DNA from: JANNNF01 sp040385825
Lineage (GTDB): Bacteria; Pseudomonadota; Alphaproteobacteria; Rhodobacterales; Rhodobacteraceae
Reading direction: 5' to 3'
NCBI GenBank assembly: GCA_040385825.1
Contig: JAZKGQ010000002.1
Span: 124,001-188,000 of the forward strand
DNA length: 64,000 bases
Part shown: positions 9,051-17,644 of the stretch, piece after piece
Numbering within the stretch: the stretch's first letter is position 1
Layout: each line of letters starts with the position of its first letter
Notes under the pieces: generated by a model
The model's database searches: none
Seen by the model: the letters and a program-made list of their open reading frames with translations, nothing else
Told to the model about the DNA's origin: nothing
Translations under genes and position numbers: made by a program

Positions 9051-12000
9051 TCAGAAAAACGAGAAATCAGCCGCGGTCAGTTGCGTCGCGGTGGTCAGGC
9101 CCGTCAGGCGGATGTTGTAGTCGACCACTGTGTCACCATTCATGTCGATCAGCACCGAATTGCCGAAAATCCGTGCCTCCGAATTGTCGGACCCGCCCGA
9201 AAACGCCGCCGAGCCGATATAGGCGAAGGTGCCGACCAGCCCGGTGAAGGCCAGCAGGTCGCCTTCGGCGGCACCGCCCTCGACCGCGTTGAAATCGGTG
9301 ATGGTGTCATAGATGGTCGAGGACAGGGCGGTGAAGATGAAGGTGTCGGCCCCGGTGCCGCCCGTCATCGTGTCATAGCCCGACCCGGAATCGAGCGTGT
9401 CATTGCCGTCCATCCCGAACAACTGGTTCGATCCGATATTGGCGGTGATCCGGTTTGCCAGTTCGTTTCCGGTGGCGTTGCTGTTGGATTGCCCGGTCTG
9501 CACCAGCCGTTCCAGATTGGCGGCAAGCGTGTAGGTATAGGCCGTGCGCACTTCGTCCACCCCGCCGGTCGCGGTTTCCACGATCACGTCCAGCGTGCTG
9601 TCCCAGACATACACATCGTCGCCGGTGCCGCCCGCCATGCTGTCGCCGCCCGCCCCGCCATCCAGCGTGTCGTTGCCCGCATTGCCGGTCAGCGTGTCAT
9701 TGCCGGAATAGCCCGACAGCAGGTTCGCGCCCGAATTGCCGGTCAGCATGTCGGCCTCCAGCGTGCCGATCGCGTTGATCGCGGCGGTTCCGGTCAGGAC
9801 CAGCGACTCGATCCCCGACACCAGCGTAAAGCTGACCGACGATTCGATCCGGTCGATGCCGCCGCCCACCGTGTCTTGCACCCGGTCGCCGATGTCGTCG
9901 ACCATGTAGAGATCGTCGCCAAGGCCGCCCAGCATGGAATCCGCGCCCGCCCCGCCGTTCAGCGTGTCATTGCCCGCATCGCCCGTCAGCGTGTCATTGC
10001 CCGCCTGACCGCGCAGCAGGTTCGCATCGGCATTGCCGATGAGGGCGTTGGCCAGGTCATTGCCGGTGCCATTGACCGCCCCCGCCAGCAGGGTCAGGTT
10101 TTCCACATTGGCGGTCAGGGTGTAGCTGACGGCTGACTGCACGCGGTCGGTGCCTTCGTTCAGCAGTTCCACCACCACGTCGCTGCCTGCATCGACGATA
10201 TACACATCGTTGCCCGCCCCGCCTTCCATCAGGTCGGCCCCGGCGCCGCCATCCAGCGTGTCCAGCCCCAGCCCGCCGTAGAGCGTATCTGCCCCGGCCA
10301 TGCCGGACAGAATGTTGTTGCCCGACGTGCCGGTGATCACGTTGAGGCCGGCATTGCCGGTGCCGATGCCCGCAGCACCCAGCAGGGTCAGGTTTTCGAC
10401 GTTCACCGCCAGCGTGTGGGTCACATAGCTTTGCACAAGGTCGGTGCCCTGGGCCGAAACCTCGGTCACGACATCGGTCACCGAGTCGACGACATAGGTG
10501 TCGTTGCCCGCCCCGCCGCCCATCGAATCGTTGCCGGACCCGCCGTCCAGCGTGTCATTGCCCGCGTTGCCCAGCAGCGTGTCGTTGTTGGTGCCGCCAA
10601 GCAACCTGTTCGCGCCGCCATTGCCTGTCAGCAGGTTGGCCTCGCCATTGCCGGTGCCGTCGATGTTCAGCGCGCCCCCGGTCAGAGTCAGGTTTTCCAG
10701 ATAGTTGCCCAAGGCATAGGTCATCGAGGCCAGGACCAGATCCATCCCCCCCCCCACGCCTTCGACCAGCACGTCGGTCAGCACGTCGATGGTGTACTGG
10801 TCATCGCCAAGACCGCCGATCAGGCTGTCATTGCCGGTGCCGCCGATCAGGCTGTCATTGCCCTCGCCGCCGATCAGGGTGTCATTGCCGTCGCCGCCCT
10901 CCAGCCGGTTGGCGGCGATGTTGCCGGTGATCACGTTGGCCGCGGCATTGCCATAGCCGTAGTAGGTGGCGGTGCCGGTCAGGGTCAGGTTTTCAAAGTT
11001 CGCGCCAAGCGTATGGGTCAGGGCCGCGATCACCGTATCGGTGCCTTCGCCCGCCGCCTCGACGATCACATCGGCTGCGCTGTCGATCAGATAGCTGTCG
11101 TTGCCGATCCCGCCGATCAGGCTGTCGGTGCCCACGCCGCCATCCAGCGTGTCATTGCCCGCCCCGCCATACAGCGTGTCATTGCCTGCCATGCCGAACA
11201 GGCCGTTGGCCGACCCGTTGCCATACAGGGTGTTGGTGCTGCCATTGCCGGTGCCGTTGATTGTGTTGGTCCCGGTCTGCACCAGCACTTCGACATTGTT
11301 GCCAAGCGTGATGGTCAACCCGGTCGATACGGTGTCATTGCCCTCGGCAGAGGCCTCGGTCACCACATCGGCTGCCTCGCCCACATAGTAGAAATCATCG
11401 CCCAGCCCGCCGGTCATCTGGTCGATCCCCAGCCCGCCGTCCAGCGTGTCATTGCCCGCATCGGCGATCAGCGTGTCATTGGCCCCCCAGCCCATCAGCA
11501 GGTTCGCGCCGGTGTTGCCACGCAGGATATTGCTGTCATTGGTGCCGGTGCCGTTGATGTTGGCGGTGCCGGTCAGGGTCAGATGTTCGACATTGGACGA
11601 CAGGGCAAGGGTGATGTCGGAGAATACCTTGTCCAGGCCTTCGCCGAAGAACTCGACCGTGCGGTCGCCGGTCGAGTCGACGTAATACACGTCGTCGCCA
11701 AGGCCCCCGCTCATGGAATCGTTGCCGGTGGCGCCGTTCAGCGTGTCGTTGCCGGCATTGGCGCTGATGGTGTCATTGCCCGCCTGTCCGTTCAGCACAT
11801 TGGCCCCGCTGTTGCCGGCAAGGATGTTGGAAAAGGCGGTGCCGGTGCCATTGATGTTGGCCGATCCCGTCAGGGTCAGATCCTCGACATAGGTGCCAAG
11901 CGTGTGGGTGATCGACGAGAACACCGCATCCAGACCGCCGCCGTCCAGTTCCACGATCACGTCGCCGGTGGAATCGATCACATAGACATCGCCATCCGCA

Positions 12001-13826
12001 CCGCCGACCAGACTGTCATTGCCGGCGCCGCCATCCAGCGTGTCCTGCCCGCCAAAGCCGATGAGGGTGTCATTGCCGTCCAGCCCGTAGAGCGCGTTGT
12101 TGCCCCGGTTGCTGGTCGACCCGAACACCCCCGAATTGCCGGTCAGCAGGTTGTTCAGGGTGTTCCCCGTCAGCCCCACGTTCAGCGTGCTGGTCAGGGT
12201 CATGTTCTCGATGCCCGCCGTCGCGGTGTAGGTCACGGCGGTCAGCACCAGGTCCGTGCCGCTGCCGGTGGATTCGTCGGTCACATCGTCGACGGAATCG
12301 ATCTGGTAGGTGTCGTTGCCCGCGCCACCGATCAGGGTGTCGATCCCGGTGCCGCCATAAAGCGTGTCATCCCCCGCCCCGCCCGAAAGGATGCGGTCAA
12401 AGATGTCGCCGGTCATCACATCGTTGAAGGCCGACCCGATCACATGTTCAAAATCCCGGATGTAGTCGCCCTCGGCATCGCCGCCGGTGTGCAGCTTCAG
12501 CGCAAGGTTGATCTGCACCGCCGCCGCCGAACTGGCATAGGACAGCACGTCAAACCCGTCGCCGCCTTCCAGACTGTCGGCCCCGGCATCGCCGTAGACA
12601 GTGTCATTGCCAGTCTCGCCAAAGATGGAATCGTTGCCTGCCCCTCCCGCCAGCACGTCGCTGCCGCTGCCTGCGATCAGCAGGTTGTCGACGCTGTTGC
12701 CGGTGATGGTGTCGTTGAAAGCCGACCCGAACACCTGTTCGACGCCGCTGATCACATCCCCCGCCGCCTCGCCGGCGGTGCCGGTGCCGGTGGCAAGGCT
12801 GACCGCGATGCCGGCTGCGGCCAGCGAATAGTCGATCATGTCGATGTCATCGCCGCCCGCCAGAGTATCGGACCCGAGGCCCCCCATCAGAGTGTCTTCG
12901 TCGGTGCCGCCCTGCAGGTTGTCGTTGCCCGCCGCCCCGATCAGCAGGTTGGCGCTGCTGTCGCCGGTGATGGTGTCGTTGAAGGCGCTGCCGGTGACAT
13001 ATTCGACCCCGCTCAGCACATCGGACGCCGCATCGCCGCCTGCCCCCGCCCCGGTTGTCAGGTTGACGTTCACCGCCGCCGCCGAGGCGCTGTAGATCAC
13101 CGTGTCGGTCCCCTGCGAGCCGTCGAACGTATCGGCCCCGGCCCCGCCGATGATGGTGTCATTGCCAAGGTCGGCAAAGACATAGTCATTGCCCGCGCCC
13201 CCGGTGATCAGGTTTTCGTAGACGCTGCCGTACAGCGTGTCGTTGAAGGCCGACCCGATGGCATTCTCGATGCTGGTCAGCACATCGCCCGCAGCCTCGC
13301 CGCCCGACACCACCTGCGTTTCCAGATTGACGTTCACCGCCGCGGTCGACCCGGTATAGGCCACGGTATCGGCGCCATCGCCCCCCGCCAGCACGTCAGC
13401 CCCCGCGCCGCCGTTCAGCACATCATCGCCCAGCCCGCCGGTCAGGCTGTCGTTGCCGACGCCGCCGAACAACTGGTTGCCGGCCGCGTCGCCGGTCAGG
13501 GTGTCATGCAGGCCCGACCCGATCAGGTTCTCGACGCTGATCAGCACATCACCCGCCGCCTCGCCGCCCGATACAACCCCGGTTTCCAGATTGATGTTCA
13601 CCGCCACGGTCGAGGCAAGGTAGGTCGCGGTGTCGATCCCGTCGCCGCCCTCGATGCGGTCGGCGTTCAGGCCGCCGTTCAGCAGATCGTCGCCCAGACC
13701 GCCCAGCAAGGTGTCATTGCCGCCCGCGCCGATCAGGCTGTCATTGCCCGCCAGCCCGTCGACGATATCCGCGTTGCCTGCGCTGGTCAGCGTGTCGTTG
13801 CCCGAGGTGCCTGTGATGGTGGCCAT
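9051..13826 (-). CDS. Large RTX calcium-binding protein, probable type I secretion substrate
   Basis: A 1591-residue protein made almost wholly of glycine- and aspartate-rich RTX repeats (GGxGxDxLx, for example GGAGNDTLDGG), which bind calcium and fold outside the cell. There is no N-terminal signal peptide. Two internal module classes are visible. Five A modules of about 90 residues (about 60-475) carry AAVNVNLETG..GGEAAGDVL..VE..GSAFNDT. Ten B modules of about 97 residues (about 500-1475) carry a DVIVE..GTD..TLG.NVENLTLTG..NINGTGN core. The last 110 residues resemble the serralysin-type C-terminal domain and end TAADFSFF, the hydrophobic tail typical of type I secretion. No type I secretion genes or catalytic domain are present here. 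Adhesin, surface-layer or matrix roles are possible. Confidence 0.9.
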   Translation of the reverse strand: MATITGTSGNDTLTSAGNADIVDGLAGNDSLIGAGGNDTLLGGLGDDLLNGGLNADRIEGGDGIDTATYLASTVAVNINLETGVVSGGEAAGDVLISVENLIGSGLHDTLTGDAAGNQLFGGVGNDSLTGGLGDDVLNGGAGADVLAGGDGADTVAYTGSTAAVNVNLETQVVSGGEAAGDVLTSIENAIGSAFNDTLYGSVYENLITGGAGNDYVFADLGNDTIIGGAGADTFDGSQGTDTVIYSASAAAVNVNLTTGAGAGGDAASDVLSGVEYVTGSAFNDTITGDSSANLLIGAAGNDNLQGGTDEDTLMGGLGSDTLAGGDDIDMIDYSLAAAGIAVSLATGTGTAGEAAGDVISGVEQVFGSAFNDTITGNSVDNLLIAGSGSDVLAGGAGNDSIFGETGNDTVYGDAGADSLEGGDGFDVLSYASSAAAVQINLALKLHTGGDAEGDYIRDFEHVIGSAFNDVMTGDIFDRILSGGAGDDTLYGGTGIDTLIGGAGNDTYQIDSVDDVTDESTGSGTDLVLTAVTYTATAGIENMTLTSTLNVGLTGNTLNNLLTGNSGVFGSTSNRGNNALYGLDGNDTLIGFGGQDTLDGGAGNDSLVGGADGDVYVIDSTGDVIVELDGGGLDAVFSSITHTLGTYVEDLTLTGSANINGTGTAFSNILAGNSGANVLNGQAGNDTISANAGNDTLNGATGNDSMSGGLGDDVYYVDSTGDRTVEFFGEGLDKVFSDITLALSSNVEHLTLTGTANINGTGTNDSNILRGNTGANLLMGWGANDTLIADAGNDTLDGGLGIDQMTGGLGDDFYYVGEAADVVTEASAEGNDTVSTGLTITLGNNVEVLVQTGTNTINGTGNGSTNTLYGNGSANGLFGMAGNDTLYGGAGNDTLDGGVGTDSLIGGIGNDSYLIDSAADVIVEAAGEGTDTVIAALTHTLGANFENLTLTGTATYYGYGNAAANVITGNIAANRLEGGDGNDTLIGGEGNDSLIGGTGNDSLIGGLGDDQYTIDVLTDVLVEGVGGGMDLVLASMTYALGNYLENLTLTGGALNIDGTGNGEANLLTGNGGANRLLGGTNNDTLLGNAGNDTLDGGSGNDSMGGGAGNDTYVVDSVTDVVTEVSAQGTDLVQSYVTHTLAVNVENLTLLGAAGIGTGNAGLNVITGTSGNNILSGMAGADTLYGGLGLDTLDGGAGADLMEGGAGNDVYIVDAGSDVVVELLNEGTDRVQSAVSYTLTANVENLTLLAGAVNGTGNDLANALIGNADANLLRGQAGNDTLTGDAGNDTLNGGAGADSMLGGLGDDLYMVDDIGDRVQDTVGGGIDRIESSVSFTLVSGIESLVLTGTAAINAIGTLEADMLTGNSGANLLSGYSGNDTLTGNAGNDTLDGGAGGDSMAGGTGDDVYVWDSTLDVIVETATGGVDEVRTAYTYTLAANLERLVQTGQSNSNATGNELANRITANIGSNQLFGMDGNDTLDSGSGYDTMTGGTGADTFIFTALSSTIYDTITDFNAVEGGAAEGDLLAFTGLVGTFAYIGSAAFSGGSDNSEARIFGNSVLIDMNGDTVVDYNIRLTGLTTATQLTAADFSFF

Positions 13827-14051
13827 GGTGATATCCGCCCTTGTCCGCAGAGGGCCAAAGCGGCCCGGAATTGGTTACAGTTTGGCGCAAGGGCATAGGG
13901 GGGGATTTTGGCCGCAATGCGGCAGTCTTGGGCAGAGATCATGGTAAGCAGGGGCAGGGGCGGCCCCGGCGGGCATGGGGAACCTGTTTCTGCAAGGAAA
14001 TCGGGGCGCAGCCTCTGAGAACTCCGGCGAACGGACAGGGGCAGGGCGCGC

Positions 14052-14072
14052 GGGGGGAAAGATCATCCCCCC
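14052..14072 (-). terminator. Hairpin just after the tonB stop codon
   Basis: Six-base G/C arms (14067-14072 and 14052-14057) with a 9-base loop begin four bases past the tonB stop codon on the minus strand. There is no T run, so it may be a 3' stabilising hairpin or a rho-dependent end. The rest of the gap up to the RTX start (13827-14051) should contain the RTX promoter, but no clear boxes were found. Confidence 0.4.
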
Positions 14073-14075
14073 ACC

Positions 14076-15029
14076 TTATCCCCGCCCCACGAACTCGAAC
14101 GAAAAGTTGCGTCTGGCACCCTCAGGCGGCGGCGGGAAGGGGCCTGCGCGGCGGATGTGGTCGGTGGCGATGCGGTCCAGATCGGGCGACCCCGACCCGC
14201 GGATCACGGTGACCGAGGCCACGGCCCCGTCCCCCCCGATCCTGAACCCCACCACAACCACGCCCTTCGCGGCGGCAGACCGCCGCTTGGTGCCGTTGAT
14301 CCGCTTCAGCACCAGCCGGTCATAGCTGGCCGCACTGGTCTTGGTCTGCCCCCTGGACCCGGCCTTGGCCTTCTGCGTCGACGGGGCCGAGGCCGATGCG
14401 CTGGCCGAGGCTTTGGCCTTTTGCGCGGGCTTTTTCCGGGCGGCGGTTTCTTTGGCAGGGGCTTCTGTCGTCTTCTTTGCCGCCGCTTTCTTGGTGGCGG
14501 TCTTTTTGGTCGCGGGCTGTTTGGCCTCTGCCTTGGGTTTGGGCTGCGGTTTGGCCTGCGGCTTTACCTGCGCCACAACCGGCTTTGGCAGGGGCACGAG
14601 TGCCGGTTCCGGCGGCGCGTCGGGGGCAATTGCGGGGGCCGCATCGGGCGGGGGCTGGGCAAGGTCGGGCAGCGCGGGGGCCGCCACACTGGGGTCGGCC
14701 TCTGCCGGCGCAAGGCTGGCCAGATCGGGTTCGGGCGGGGTCATGTCGGGGGCAGGGGGGGCTGTGCTGTCGGCCTCTGGGGCGGGGTCCGGCACGGCCT
14801 GCGCGGCCGGGCTGGGCAGCGGGGCCAGCGTCAGCAGCACGGCCTGTTCCATCTCGCCCTGCCGCCCGTCGGCAGTCTGCGCGTTCAGCACCAGCATCGC
14901 GCCCACCGTCAGCGCAAGCGCCGTGGTGGCGCTGGCCGCGACCCAGCCCGCAGCGGCGCGGGGCAGCGAGGTCCGCTGTTCGGGCCAGCTTGCCGCCCGT
15001 GACGCCGCCCGTGTCAATGCCCGTGTCAT
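14076..15029 (-). CDS. tonB: TonB-family energy transducer
   Basis: A 317-residue protein with the TonB layout. It has a short basic cytoplasmic tail, one membrane anchor (about 27-49) and a long proline/alanine then lysine-rich periplasmic spacer (about 75-230, with PKP and KKTATKKAAAKK-like runs). The C-terminal domain (about 235-317) carries KAASYDRLVLKRINGTKR-like and DLDRIATDHIRRAGPFPPPP-like features, the last matching the conserved TonB RSSGxPxLDxxAlxavrxAxPFpP pattern. It transfers proton-motive energy from ExbBD to outer-membrane receptors. It is the second gene after the haem receptor on the same strand, so it is likely dedicated to haem uptake. exbB and exbD are not in the window. 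The ATG at 15029 was chosen because it precedes the basic tail; the frame is open further upstream. Confidence 0.9.
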   Translation of the reverse strand: MTRALTRAASRAASWPEQRTSLPRAAAGWVAASATTALALTVGAMLVLNAQTADGRQGEMEQAVLLTLAPLPSPAAQAVPDPAPEADSTAPPAPDMTPPEPDLASLAPAEADPSVAAPALPDLAQPPPDAAPAIAPDAPPEPALVPLPKPVVAQVKPQAKPQPKPKAEAKQPATKKTATKKAAAKKTTEAPAKETAARKKPAQKAKASASASASAPSTQKAKAGSRGQTKTSAASYDRLVLKRINGTKRRSAAAKGVVVVGFRIGGDGAVASVTVIRGSGSPDLDRIATDHIRRAGPFPPPPEGARRNFSFEFVGRG

Positions 15030-15230
15030 GGCCGGCCGCCCAGGCGCAAAGCCTCGGGCGCGGACCCGAGGCTGAACGCTGCAACAGGCCAGGCAGGCGA
15101 TGCAGAGGGGAAAGGCTCTGCAAGCACCGGCGCAGGAAGGGGCGACAGGCCGGGCCGCGACCGGCAGGCAGGGCACCCGCCGTCCGCCGTCCGGGCAGGC
15201 GGCAGTCCCGCCGCCACCCCGGACCCCGCT

Positions 15231-15280
15231 GGCCGCGAAGCCAGCCCTGTCGCCCCCGCCGGCCGCAAGGCCAGCCCTGT
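15231..15280 (-). repeat. Tandem 20-base repeat forming two hairpins between hmuR and tonB
   Basis: Two near-identical 20-base units, 15231-15250 and 15261-15280, share GGCCGC..G.CCAGCCCTGT. Each can fold on itself (CTGGCCGCGAAGCCAG and GGCC GCAA GGCC). They sit in the 265-base gap between the receptor stop codon and tonB. This placement suits uneven expression of receptor and TonB from one mRNA. Confidence 0.55.
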
Positions 15281-15294
15281 TACATGCCTGTGGA

Positions 15295-17427
15295 TCACCA
15301 GGTATACGCCTTGGCCAGCGTCAGCTTGGCATTGCGTCCCACCGCGTTGTCCTGTGCCAGGTTGTTGCGGTAGGTGGCGTCGAACACGTTGTCGATGCCG
15401 AAGTTGACCTCCAGCCCCGCCAGCGCGCCGTCCTGCGGACGCCAGGTCACGAACAGGTCATGCGTGTCATAGGCCTTGCCCGATGTGGTGGCCGAGGCCG
15501 TGGTGATCTTGTCGTAATAGCTGGCACGCCAGCCAAGAGTCAGGTTCTGGTCGGGCAGTTTGGCCGCCAGCGTCAGCACCACGTTTTCGGCCGGCGTATC
15601 CGCCAGCGTCAGACCGGTGCTGCGGTCCTTGCTGCGCACGTTGGAATAGGCCAGTTGCCCATACCAGCGTTCGGCATCATAGCTGGCCTCAAGTTCGGCC
15701 CCCCACAGTTTTGCCGCGTTGATGTTGCTGTAATAGGGCACCGACCCCGGCGTGCCGACCGGCACGATCGGGCGTACCGTGGTGGCGATCATGTTCGTGA
15801 CATCGTTGTGAAAGGCGGTGGCCTTCAGTTGCAGGCTGTCGCCGTCGCTGAACAGCCCCTCGCGCTGGAAGGTAAAGCCCAGCTCGATGTTCTCGGCCTC
15901 TTCCTTTTCCAGGTTGAGGCTGGCGCTGCGCGGAACTGCAATCAGCCCCGGCCCGCGCACGGCGGCGCCTTCGGTCGAATACAGCTCGTCCAGCGTCGGC
16001 ATGCGTTCGGTGCGGGCGATCGACCCGAACACGGCCCAAGTTTCGTTGATCTTGTACATCGCGGCCAGCTTGGGCGACACGGCGGTATCGGTCTGCGCGC
16101 TGCCGCCTGCGGCAAGGGCGGCCGCCCCCGCCGTCTGATCGCCGAAATCGACGCGGATGCCCGGCGTCAGGGTCAAGCGGTCGTTCCAGGTGAATTCGCC
16201 CTGCGCGTAGACGCCGGTCTTGCGGTCGGTGCCTTCCGGGTGAAAGGCCAGCGCGCCCACGCGTGACGTGGCGCTGCGCTCCATCTCGGACATCTGCACG
16301 CCGACGGTGACGAAACTGTCCCACGACCCGCGCGACAGATCGGCGGTGTTTTCCACCTTCAGCGTGGTGGTCCGATAGCCGAAATCGCCATCGCACAGCA
16401 CCGACGATTGCCCCGCCGCACAGGACGAGGCCAGCGAGAAGTCGCGCTTGGACACGTCCTTGTTGCTGCGCGACAATTGCACCGTCATGTCCAGCAACGG
16501 GTTTGCCGAAAACGCATTGCGATAGGTCAGCGCCACAGTGTCATCGACGATGTCCACATCCGCCGTGCCAAAGAACGCCACTGCAGAACCGCCGGTGCGG
16601 GCGACCACGGTGTCATCCAGCGTGGTATCGGTGCGCGACAGCGACAGGGTCAGCGACTGGTCGTCGTTTTCGCCGAACGACCACTTGCCCTTGACCAGAC
16701 CCGACATGCGGTCGCTGGCCGACCCCGCGAACTCCACGCCCGACCCGTCTTTCTGGTTGTTGGTGGTGCCATAGTTCAGCGCGCCCAGATATTCGGCATT
16801 CCCCACCTTCTTGGCAAAGATCACCCCGCTGCGCCCGCCCTTGCCGTTGCTGTCGTAGCCTGCCTTGAACCGCAGCGCGGTGGTCTGGCCTTCGGGAATG
16901 AAATCCGAGGCGTCCTTGGTGGTGAAATTCACCACCCCGCCAATCGCCCCCGACCCGTAGAGGGTGGACGAGGCCGGGCCGCGCAGCACTTCGACCCGCT
17001 TGTAAAGCTCGATGTCGCTGAAGAACGACCCCATGCGATACTGCTCGAAAAAGCTGGGCGCGCCGTCGACGGTGACGATGATCCGGGCCTCGGAGGCGGT
17101 CTGTTCGGTGTTGCCGATGCCGCGGATGTTGAACGCCTGCCCATCGGCCCGCGCCGAGGCCCCGGCCGATTGCACGCCCGGCACGGCCTTGAACAGATCG
17201 CCGATGTTGGCGGGCTGGTCGCGGTCCAGATCGTCCTGTTCGATCACCGTCACCGCCTGCGGCGTGTCGAGGGCGACCTTGGCGGTTCCGGCCCCAAGGA
17301 TGATCCGGCCCAGAAGGGTGAAGAACCCGTCGGACTCTTGCGCCTTTGCGGGGCCAGAGGCCAGGGCTATGATGGCGACGGTAAGAAGAAGCCGCCCCTT
17401 TGGGGCAGAAGACATGCGGGCGTTCAT
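15295..17427 (-). CDS. hmuR: TonB-dependent outer-membrane haem receptor
   Basis: A 710-residue outer-membrane receptor. Residues 1-28 are a signal peptide (LLLTVAIIALASGPAKA|QE). A plug domain follows with the TonB-box-proximal region, QAVTVIEQDDLDRDQP, and VEVLRGPASSTLYGSGAIGG. A 22-strand barrel ends in an aromatic residue (AKAYTW). The haem assignment comes from context (tonB next door, hmuSTUV divergent). The sequence also has motifs close to the haem-receptor FRAP/NPNL pair, but altered (RTERMPTLDELY; SLNLEKEEAENIELG). The start at 17427 has AGGA five bases upstream; an ATG six bases earlier overlaps that site and is too close to use it. Confidence 0.88.
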   Translation of the reverse strand: MNARMSSAPKGRLLLTVAIIALASGPAKAQESDGFFTLLGRIILGAGTAKVALDTPQAVTVIEQDDLDRDQPANIGDLFKAVPGVQSAGASARADGQAFNIRGIGNTEQTASEARIIVTVDGAPSFFEQYRMGSFFSDIELYKRVEVLRGPASSTLYGSGAIGGVVNFTTKDASDFIPEGQTTALRFKAGYDSNGKGGRSGVIFAKKVGNAEYLGALNYGTTNNQKDGSGVEFAGSASDRMSGLVKGKWSFGENDDQSLTLSLSRTDTTLDDTVVARTGGSAVAFFGTADVDIVDDTVALTYRNAFSANPLLDMTVQLSRSNKDVSKRDFSLASSCAAGQSSVLCDGDFGYRTTTLKVENTADLSRGSWDSFVTVGVQMSEMERSATSRVGALAFHPEGTDRKTGVYAQGEFTWNDRLTLTPGIRVDFGDQTAGAAALAAGGSAQTDTAVSPKLAAMYKINETWAVFGSIARTERMPTLDELYSTEGAAVRGPGLIAVPRSASLNLEKEEAENIELGFTFQREGLFSDGDSLQLKATAFHNDVTNMIATTVRPIVPVGTPGSVPYYSNINAAKLWGAELEASYDAERWYGQLAYSNVRSKDRSTGLTLADTPAENVVLTLAAKLPDQNLTLGWRASYYDKITTASATTSGKAYDTHDLFVTWRPQDGALAGLEVNFGIDNVFDATYRNNLAQDNAVGRNAKLTLAKAYTW

Positions 17428-17497
17428 TTGCATCCTGTTGATATCGCTGCAGGATGCTGGCCCGGTCATCAATGGCGTGGCTGGCGTGCAGATATTT

Positions 17498-17514
17498 CTG
17501 ACTTGATCTGTCAG
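17498..17514. promoter_or_regulatory. Candidate iron-responsive operator 1 (CTGAC-N7-GTCAG)
   Basis: A perfect inverted repeat, CTGAC TTGATCT GTCAG, in the 217-base region between the divergent hmuR and hmuS genes. The core is TGA-N9-TCA, similar in layout to the iron-responsive boxes described for alphaproteobacterial RirA/IscR-type regulators. The exact regulator is inferred, not shown. Confidence 0.6.
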
Positions 17515-17533
17515 GAAAAGGTCAATAGATATC

Positions 17534-17550
17534 CTGATTAATAGAGTCAA
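17534..17550. promoter_or_regulatory. Candidate iron-responsive operator 2 (CTGAT-N7-GTCAA)
   Basis: The same 5-7-5 design as the site 36 bases upstream: CTGAT TAATAGA GTCAA, again TGA-N9-TCA. Its right arm overlaps a TTGACT on the minus strand that could be a -35 element for hmuR. Two matching sites in one divergent promoter region support joint iron control of both arms of the haem locus. Confidence 0.5.
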
Positions 17551-17644
17551 GTATACCTTGGCGAAAAATCAGCGCTCCAGCCCCGCAACCGACCCTGTGT
17601 TGCCTGCCAGACCCGCGCCCCTTACATGCAAAGGACACCGCGCC

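Noticed and set aside
9300..13800. Many short near-identical DNA units that could suggest a CRISPR array or satellite
   Set aside because: Units vary in length and keep reading frame, encoding GGxGxDxLx peptides; there are no uniform spacers and no cas genes.
10416..13898. A 1160-codon open frame on the plus strand, opposite the RTX gene
   Set aside because: It is the mirror of the RTX repeats, whose GC-rich codons leave few stops on the other strand. Its translation is low-complexity Val/Ala/Gly/Arg-rich text with no domain, and the minus-strand RTX reading is far better.
17428..17550. A longer N-terminus for the haem receptor
   Set aside because: The open frame runs upstream, but it crosses the palindromes and promoter region, and the ATG at 17427 has its own ribosome site followed by a normal signal peptide.
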